Positions 58,847-64,000 of a DNA stretch of 64,000 bases are shown here, in pieces. The stretch covers positions 281,519 through 345,518 of the forward strand of contig NZ_DLFW01000002.1 of NCBI RefSeq assembly GCF_002482385.1, given 5' to 3'. The notes beneath the pieces are model-generated. The model ran no database searches. It saw nothing but the letters and a program-made list of their open reading frames with translations, and was not told the DNA's origin. Made by a program: the position numbers and the translations under genes. The number at the start of each line of letters is the position of its first letter. The stretch's first letter is position 1. This DNA comes from Dysgonomonas sp. UBA7710. GTDB taxonomy: Bacteria; Bacteroidota; Bacteroidia; Bacteroidales; Dysgonomonadaceae.

Positions 58847-60742
58847 TTATACAAGGAATAAACAGATTATTAGTGCACTGAAACCTAACACAAAGAAGAA
58901 CAGGTAAAATCCGAGGCTTCCGTTCTGCAACTTCTTGAAGTACGGGGAAACAGCTTCGACTAGTTCTCCTCCTCCTTTGAAGAAGCCTTTGAGCCATTGT
59001 TCCATATATTTATTGAAGAGATCAGCCAGAGCATAAAGTGGTTTTACGAATAATGCATTGTATATTTCATCGATATAATATTTATTGTAAAGCACTTTTC
59101 CAAATCCTGTAATTTTATTATCCCCGGCAGGTACTTCCGATTTCTTGATATATTTGAAGTAAGCCAGTCCAAGACCTATAAATGCAATCAGAGATGAGAT
59201 AATCACTGTTGTCAGCTGCATATCCAGAGGCGGATGTTCTGCTGTTGCGCTTGGCAGTATCGGAGCAAGAAATCCGTTTAACCAGCTATGAACACCAAGG
59301 AAAGAAGGAAGGCTGATAACCCCGCCGAATACAGCTAAGAGGCCTAATATGATTAATGGCATTGTCATTGTATTCGGAGACTCGTGCAAATGGTGCTTTT
59401 GTTCTTCCGTACCTCTGAATTTTCCGAAGAATGTCAGGTACAGTACCCTAAACATATAGAAGGCTGTCAGCAGTGATGCCAAAGCGCCGAGTATCCATAG
59501 TATCTTGTTATGTTCAAATGCCGTCAGCATTATTTCATCTTTCGAGAAGAAACCTGCAAAAAGAGGTATTCCCGATATGGATAGCGTAGATACTAAGAAT
59601 GTATAGTATGTTTTAGGCATGGCTTTCCTGAGTCCGCCCATCTTGCGCATGTCCTGTTCGCCACCCATCGCGTGTATAACCGAACCCGAACCAAGGAAGA
59701 GACAGGCCTTGAAGAAAGCATGCGTGATAACATGGAATACAGCCACATGGTATGCTCCCAGCCCCAAAGCGAGGAACATAAGTCCCAGCTGCGATACAGT
59801 GGAATATGCCAGTACTTTCTTTATATCGGTCTGTGCAATAGCTATTGAAGCTGCAAACAATGCTGTCACTGCTCCCACAACGGCTATCAGCGTCTGTATA
59901 TCCGGTGTCAGATCGAAAAGGAAGTTAAGACGTGTCACCATAAAGATACCTGCTGTTACCATTGTTGCAGCATGTATCAGTGCGGAAACAGGGGTAGGTC
60001 CTGCCATCGCATCCGGCAACCATGTATATAGAGGTATCTGTGCACTTTTACCTGTTGCTCCAACAAATAGAGCTAAAGTAGCAACGCCAAGTAATGTGGA
60101 AACTTCAGGATTAGATGTTGTGGATACGGCGGTTTTTAATGTATCGTAATCCACGGTCTTGAACAGATAAGCCAGTGTAAAGATACCGATAAGGAAGCCT
60201 AAGTCTCCGATACGGTTCATTATAAAGGCTTTCTTTGCCGCGTCGTTGTATTTTTGATTTCTCGACCAGAATCCGATCAGCAGATAAGAACACAGTCCGA
60301 CGCCTTCCCAGCCGATAAACATAACCAGCAGGTTGCTTCCTGCTACGAGTACCGACATAAAGAAGATAAAGAGGTTGAGATAAGCAAAGAACCGGTCTAT
60401 ATTTCTGTCATCGTGCATATACCCCATCGAATAGATATGGATCAGCGCACCGATACCTGTAACAAACATCAGCCACAACAAAGACAGTTGGTCCAGTGTG
60501 AAGGCGAGGTTTGTTCTGAATTCGTCCAAAGCGATCCATTCAAAAAGATTTACATGTACAACTTCCCCGGAGGAAAGTACGCGGAGAAAAAATACGAGCG
60601 ATATAACAAAACTGACAAGTACAGCCGACGTGGCGATAATTCCGGGCATTGTACGTCCCAGAAATTTTTTGCCAACGAGCAGATTGATTAAAAAACCTAC
60701 AAAGGGGCTAAGCAGAAGTATTAATACTAATAGTGTGTTCAT
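58847..60742 (-). CDS. nuoL: NADH-quinone oxidoreductase subunit L
   Basis: The 631-residue subunit is the largest membrane subunit, with the antiporter core (WEGVGLCSYLLIGFW near 145; IPLYTWLPDAMAGPTPVSAL near 238-257; DIKKVLAYSTVSQLGLM near 308) and the long C-terminal lateral helix region (about 540-631). It couples electron transfer to proton pumping. The sequence is complete. Confidence 0.97.
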   Translation of the reverse strand: MNTLLVLILLLSPFVGFLINLLVGKKFLGRTMPGIIATSAVLVSFVISLVFFLRVLSSGEVVHVNLFEWIALDEFRTNLAFTLDQLSLLWLMFVTGIGALIHIYSMGYMHDDRNIDRFFAYLNLFIFFMSVLVAGSNLLVMFIGWEGVGLCSYLLIGFWSRNQKYNDAAKKAFIMNRIGDLGFLIGIFTLAYLFKTVDYDTLKTAVSTTSNPEVSTLLGVATLALFVGATGKSAQIPLYTWLPDAMAGPTPVSALIHAATMVTAGIFMVTRLNFLFDLTPDIQTLIAVVGAVTALFAASIAIAQTDIKKVLAYSTVSQLGLMFLALGLGAYHVAVFHVITHAFFKACLFLGSGSVIHAMGGEQDMRKMGGLRKAMPKTYYTFLVSTLSISGIPLFAGFFSKDEIMLTAFEHNKILWILGALASLLTAFYMFRVLYLTFFGKFRGTEEQKHHLHESPNTMTMPLIILGLLAVFGGVISLPSFLGVHSWLNGFLAPILPSATAEHPPLDMQLTTVIISSLIAFIGLGLAYFKYIKKSEVPAGDNKITGFGKVLYNKYYIDEIYNALFVKPLYALADLFNKYMEQWLKGFFKGGGELVEAVSPYFKKLQNGSLGFYLFFFVLGFSALIICLFLV

Positions 60743-60748
60743 CCGTGT

Positions 60749-61072
60749 TTATCCTTTTAAGTTTTTTAATTCATCAATATCGATAGTGCCTATATTCCTG
60801 TAGATGGCTACCAGAATAGCGAGTCCTACGGCAACTTCGGCGGCGGCTACTGCCAGCGAGAAAATTACAAACACCTGTCCGCTGGTATCCTGATGGTAAA
60901 CCGAAAATACTGCAAGCAACATATTGGCAGCTGCAAGCATCAGTTCTACCGACATCAGCATAACTATCGTACTCCGACGATACAACAATCCAATCGCACC
61001 CACCGTAAACAAAAGTATACAGAGGTAAATGTAATTGTCGATTCCTACTTGTTCTAATATATTATTCAGCAT
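60749..61072 (-). CDS. nuoK: NADH-quinone oxidoreductase subunit K
   Basis: The 107-residue protein has three helices (about 14-31, 35-57, 67-92) with the conserved Glu in MSVELMLAAANM near 41, part of the E-channel of complex I. It lies 6 nt before nuoL and 3 nt after nuoJ. Confidence 0.96.
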   Translation of the reverse strand: MLNNILEQVGIDNYIYLCILLFTVGAIGLLYRRSTIVMLMSVELMLAAANMLLAVFSVYHQDTSGQVFVIFSLAVAAAEVAVGLAILVAIYRNIGTIDIDELKNLKG

Positions 61073-61075
61073 AGC

Positions 61076-61579
61076 TTAAGCTTTTTTCTCTTTTTTAGAA
61101 ATTAATACGGCTCCGATCATGGCTGTTATCAACAGTATAGAAGCAAACTCGAACGGAACAAGGTATTCGTCGAGTAGTACCTGTCCGATAATATTTACCG
61201 ACTGGTAATCCAGCCCCTCAGCCTTGTATGTCTCTACCACAGGCACCGATTTTATTAGTGCTGCCAGTAGTACAATACCCATCAGGCAAGAAGATACAGT
61301 GGCTGCTATACGGCTAATCACTTTCTTTTTAGGTTCGTGTTGCTCACTGAGGTTCATCAACATGAGGGTGAAAAGTAACAACACCATAATCGCCCCGGCA
61401 TAAACCACAATGTTTATTACTGCCAGAAACAAAGCATTCAGCAACAGAAAATGTCCTGATATGGAAAAGAAACAGATAATCATATACACAGCACTGTGGA
61501 TAGGGTTCTTTGATATTACAGTCAAAATACCTGTACCGAGTGTAATGGCTGCCAGAATGTAAAAAATTACAGATATCAT
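61076..61579 (-). CDS. nuoJ: NADH-quinone oxidoreductase subunit J
   Basis: The 167-residue membrane subunit has five helices, with the family stretch VIVYAGAIMVLLLFTLMLMN-like (residues about 57-76) that holds the pi-bulge helix. It ends in a Lys-rich tail (SKKEKKA). It is separated from nuoI by a 133-nt spacer made of repeat modules. Confidence 0.94.
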   Translation of the reverse strand: MISVIFYILAAITLGTGILTVISKNPIHSAVYMIICFFSISGHFLLLNALFLAVINIVVYAGAIMVLLLFTLMLMNLSEQHEPKKKVISRIAATVSSCLMGIVLLAALIKSVPVVETYKAEGLDYQSVNIIGQVLLDEYLVPFEFASILLITAMIGAVLISKKEKKA

Positions 61580-61594
61580 ATATTATTAGTTAAA

Positions 61595-61623
61595 GCCCCT
61601 CCCGACCTCCCCAGAGGGAGGAG
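61595..61623. repeat. G/C-run module in the nuoJ-nuoI spacer
   Basis: GCCCCTCCCGACCTCCCCAG followed by AGGGAGGAG belongs to the same class as 43964-43995. It lies 16 nt upstream of the nuoJ start codon on the operon strand. Confidence 0.75.
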
Positions 61624-61687
61624 TGGTAAAACCACGATGGAGAGCGTTATATTATTATATTTTCTCGTCATTTCATTATTTCATTCT

Positions 61688-61714
61688 AAGTCCCCCTTGG
61701 GGGATTAGGGGGCT
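61688..61714. repeat. G/C-run module touching the nuoI stop
   Basis: AAGTCCCCCTTGGGGGATTA followed by GGGGGCT has the same wording as 137-161 and 44026-44053. Its last two bases overlap the nuoI stop codon (61713-61715). Confidence 0.75.
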
Positions 61715-62249
61715 AATCGTATTTTCGTGCTTTACCATCTTCTACTGAAATTACCAGTTTATCCTTACCATAGATAAAATCTTCTCTTTCCAGCTTAGGC
61801 TTTACCAAAAGTTTTGATTTAGTCAGGAAAATCGCTTCTTTAGGACAGGCATCTTCGCATAGTCCGCAGAAAATGCAGCGCAGCATATTGATTTCATATG
61901 TAGCGGCATATTTTTCTTCCCGGTAAAGATGTTCCTCGCCTTTCTTACGTTCCGCAGCTACCATTGTAATAGCTTCGGCCGGGCAAGCCAGAGCGCATAG
62001 TCCGCAGGCAGTACAGCGTTCGCGTCCCTGATCGTCACGCATCAGTACATGCTGGCCGCGATATACAGGGCTGAATTCACGTTGCTGCTCGGGATACTGG
62101 ATCGTGTTTTTCTTTTTAAAGAAATGTTTAATCGTAATCCACATCCCTTGCACAATAGCAGGCAAATAAATGCTCTCGATAAAAGTCATTTTTTTATCGG
62201 TAACTTCTACTTTTTTGCCTGATAACGATATATCTTTTATTGATGACAT
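61713..62249 (-). CDS. nuoI: NADH-quinone oxidoreductase subunit I
   Basis: The 178-residue subunit carries two 4Fe-4S clusters: CTACGLCALACPAEAI near 81-96 and CIFCGLCEDACPKEAI near 126-141. It passes electrons towards the quinone site. A basic, amphipathic N-terminal helix (about 25-48) lies against the membrane. The last codon is TAG. Confidence 0.96.
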   Translation of the reverse strand: MSSIKDISLSGKKVEVTDKKMTFIESIYLPAIVQGMWITIKHFFKKKNTIQYPEQQREFSPVYRGQHVLMRDDQGRERCTACGLCALACPAEAITMVAAERKKGEEHLYREEKYAATYEINMLRCIFCGLCEDACPKEAIFLTKSKLLVKPKLEREDFIYGKDKLVISVEDGKARKYD

Positions 62250-62265
62250 CTCAAATCCTTATTTT

Positions 62266-63309
62266 TTATTTAAAAATCAGAATAGCAATTCCTACAAGGA
62301 AGATATTCACTATAGCCAGCGGGAATAACATTTTCCATCCCAGTTTCATTAGCTGGTCGTATCTGAATCTTGGTATTGTCCAGCGTACCCACATATAGAA
62401 GAATATGAAGAATGTTGTTTTTGCCAACAGAGACAAAACACCAATAGCATTTGCTATATTTACTCCCCAGTTTTCGTTTACCCAGTCTATACCCGGATAG
62501 TTGTATCCTCCGAAGAAAAGCACCGATATGAATGCAGAAGAGAAGAACATACTCGCATATTCCGAGAACATGAAGAATCCCATACCCAACGATGAGTATT
62601 CGGTATGGTGACCGTTTACCAACTCCGACTCACACTCGGCAAGGTCGAACGGTGTACGGTTACATTCTGCAAAAGAACATACAAGGAAGATAATAAAGGT
62701 CAGAGGCTGATAGATGACATTCCATTGCATTCCGTGCCATCCGCTTTGTTGTTGCGAGATTTCTACGAGGCTGAGCGAACCGGTCATCATCACAAGGGCA
62801 ATGATAGACAATCCCATCGCTATTTCATATGAAATCATCTGGGCACCTGCACGGATACTTCCCATAAGCGAATATTTGTTGTTAGACGCCCAACCACCGA
62901 TTACCACACCGTAAACGCTGGTGGATAATACGGCTACAATGTAGAGTACGGCTACATTCACATCTCCAATGTAACCCATTACTTCACCATAGCCCGGTAT
63001 AACGAACTTTTCAGCCCAGGGAATTACGGCAACACCTAACAAAGATACGGACATCGCAATGGCAGGTGCCACAACAAAAAGTATCTTATTGGGCGTGTTT
63101 GGCATAAACTCTTCTTTCGAAAAAAGTTTCGCTCCGTCGCAAATAGGTTGCAATAATCCAAATGGCCCCGCACGGTTAGGTCCGTAACGGTCTTGCAGGA
63201 ATCCGGCGACTTTTCGTTCAGCATACGTGGAATACAATGCAAACAGCATTGTTACCGCAAATACAAGGACGATAAAGATTAATTTTTCTAAAATAAATGC
63301 AACTTCCAT
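62266..63309 (-). CDS. nuoH: NADH-quinone oxidoreductase subunit H
   Basis: The 347-residue protein starts MEVAFILEKLIFIVLV. Conserved pieces are AERKVAGFLQDRYGPNRAGP near 31-50, FAECNRTPFDLAECESELV near 214-232 and the charged quinone-chamber loop. It forms the quinone site roof and the link to NuoI. The frame extends 8 codons upstream, but that part lies in the repeat spacer and begins with TTG, so this ATG is better. Confidence 0.94.
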   Translation of the reverse strand: MEVAFILEKLIFIVLVFAVTMLFALYSTYAERKVAGFLQDRYGPNRAGPFGLLQPICDGAKLFSKEEFMPNTPNKILFVVAPAIAMSVSLLGVAVIPWAEKFVIPGYGEVMGYIGDVNVAVLYIVAVLSTSVYGVVIGGWASNNKYSLMGSIRAGAQMISYEIAMGLSIIALVMMTGSLSLVEISQQQSGWHGMQWNVIYQPLTFIIFLVCSFAECNRTPFDLAECESELVNGHHTEYSSLGMGFFMFSEYASMFFSSAFISVLFFGGYNYPGIDWVNENWGVNIANAIGVLSLLAKTTFFIFFYMWVRWTIPRFRYDQLMKLGWKMLFPLAIVNIFLVGIAILIFK

Positions 63310-63329
63310 AATTATTAGTTGACGAGTTA

Positions 63330-63390
63330 ACAAGTAAACGAGTAGACGAGTTTCAAGAAAAAACTTGTATCTCGTATCTTGTTTACTTGT
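63330..63390. repeat. Long imperfect hairpin in the nuoH-nuoG spacer
   Basis: ACAAGTAAAC (63330-63339) pairs with GTTTACTTGT (63381-63390). Inside, ACGAG/CTCGT and CAAG/CTTG pair across an AAAAAA loop. ACTTGTATCTCGT at 63363-63375 is the reverse complement of the module at 18778-18790 and 28928-28940. Confidence 0.75.
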
Positions 63391-63397
63391 ATCTATT

Positions 63398-64000
63398 TCA
63401 TTCTTCTTTTGTTTTCTCTATAGCTTCTTTTTCCTTTTCATCATAAGGCGAACCGGACATACTTATTTTCTTCCGGTCTTCATCCCTGCCTTCGAGTACA
63501 AGCTCCTCGGTTTCAATTTTTACCTTTTTCAGATGAGTGGTATAGTTATTGACATTGATTACAGATGGCTTCTCAAACTTACGAGGGCCTTCCACAATCC
63601 AGTCTTCTACATTCTTATGTTCGAAACGGCATTCGTTGCAGATGAAATCCTCTACCTCATGCCATTCATCCTTGCGTGCAGTAACACGCTGAACGGTATC
63701 CCCGAACATCCATAATGTGACTTTACCCGAACATTTGGTGCAATGACGATGCGCGTTGAACGGTTTGTTGAACCATACACGCGATTTGAAGCGGAATGTT
63801 TTATCAGTCAGTGCCCCTACAGGACATACGTCGATTACATTTCCCGAAAAGTCATTGTCTATTGCCCGCTCTATATAAGTGGATATCTCTGCATGATCGC
63901 CACGTCCGACTACACCATGAACACGTTCGGGAGTTAGCTGGTCGGCTAGTTTTACACAGCGGTAGCATAGAATACAACGGTTCATGTGCAATTGTATATA
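63398..64000 (-). CDS. nuoG: NADH-quinone oxidoreductase subunit G, partial, short form
   Basis: The gene runs past the right edge, so the 5' end is missing. Visible are HMNRCILCYRCVKLADQL, NVIDVCPVGALTDKTFRF and HRHCTKCSGKVTLWMFGD with FICNECRF, the Cys pattern of the 2Fe-2S/4Fe-4S and Mo-bis-MGD-like domains. The protein stops about 100 residues after this last set, so the large molybdopterin-type domain of typical NuoG is absent. A short charged tail (EKEAIEKTKEE) ends it. It feeds electrons into Nuo. Confidence 0.88.
   Translation of the reverse strand, partial: YIQLHMNRCILCYRCVKLADQLTPERVHGVVGRGDHAEISTYIERAIDNDFSGNVIDVCPVGALTDKTFRFKSRVWFNKPFNAHRHCTKCSGKVTLWMFGDTVQRVTARKDEWHEVEDFICNECRFEHKNVEDWIVEGPRKFEKPSVINVNNYTTHLKKVKIETEELVLEGRDEDRKKISMSGSPYDEKEKEAIEKTKEE

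Noticed and set aside
1..64000. Insertion sequence or prophage
   Set aside because: No transposase, integrase, portal or terminase sequence was recognised on either strand, and no flanking direct repeats were seen.

Overview
The window looks like a chromosome segment of a Bacteroidota bacterium, most likely order Bacteroidales. The reasons are a TonB/ExbB/ExbD/ExbD motor cluster with a Bacteroidota-style TonB, DUF5686, DUF3078, DUF4271, DUF4468, DUF2851 and DUF6051 proteins, a GH78 rhamnosidase, and many promoters of the form TTTG-19/20-TAnnTTTG with little Shine-Dalgarno signal. The genus cannot be fixed by eye; something near Dysgonomonas or Paludibacter is a guess. I noticed no tRNA, rRNA, CRISPR array, transposase or phage gene. 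Almost all sequence is housekeeping genes on both strands, and the unusual material is mostly between the genes.

Layout. 1-6.8 kb (minus strand): secreted alpha-L-rhamnosidase, phosphoesterase, menA, DUF5686 outer-membrane protein. 6.9-14.8 kb (plus): aspartate kinase, then exbB-exbD-exbD-tonB, a two-helix protein, an orphan PstS-like lipoprotein and a TPR protein. 15-18.8 kb: metK behind a SAM-II-like leader, DUF4271-hemD, YgjP-type metallopeptidase. 18.8-25.6 kb: cdd, glucosaminidase-LysM, DUF3078, DUF4468, SDR, trmD, and an ECF sigma factor with a membrane TonB-C partner. 25.8-34.2 kb: wHTH protein, ZapB-like and ZapA, rny, ldhA, amidase, MCE protein, dnaA. 34.2-43.9 kb: two DUF3857 proteins (one keeps a catalytic Cys, one does not), GNAT, RRM protein, ribF, HAD phosphatase, recO, membrane MutS-like ATPase. 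44-53.8 kb: DUF2851, DUF6051, DUF1080, lpxB, surE, and a reduced electron-transport cluster (frameshifted anchor gene, apbE, rnfC, rnfD). 53.9-64 kb: alkaline phosphatase, then nuoN-M-L-K-J-I-H-G (minus), with nuoG cut by the window end.

How the genes fit together. Envelope energy and transport (TonB motor, Nuo, Rnf-like module, menaquinone synthesis), cell-wall remodelling and division (amidase, glucosaminidase, ZapA, LpxB), and the initiator DnaA dominate. Three signals stand out: (1) a short pseudoknot-like leader starting a few bases after the metK promoter that keeps the main sequence blocks of the SAM-II riboswitch; (2) a palindromic element, AGGTC-N3-GACCT behind a TAATAAA block, found just upstream of the glucosaminidase, MCE and recO genes; (3) a shared vocabulary of short modules that builds most non-coding islands, including spacers inserted inside the nuo operon and a perfect 23-bp inverted repeat between surE and lpxB.
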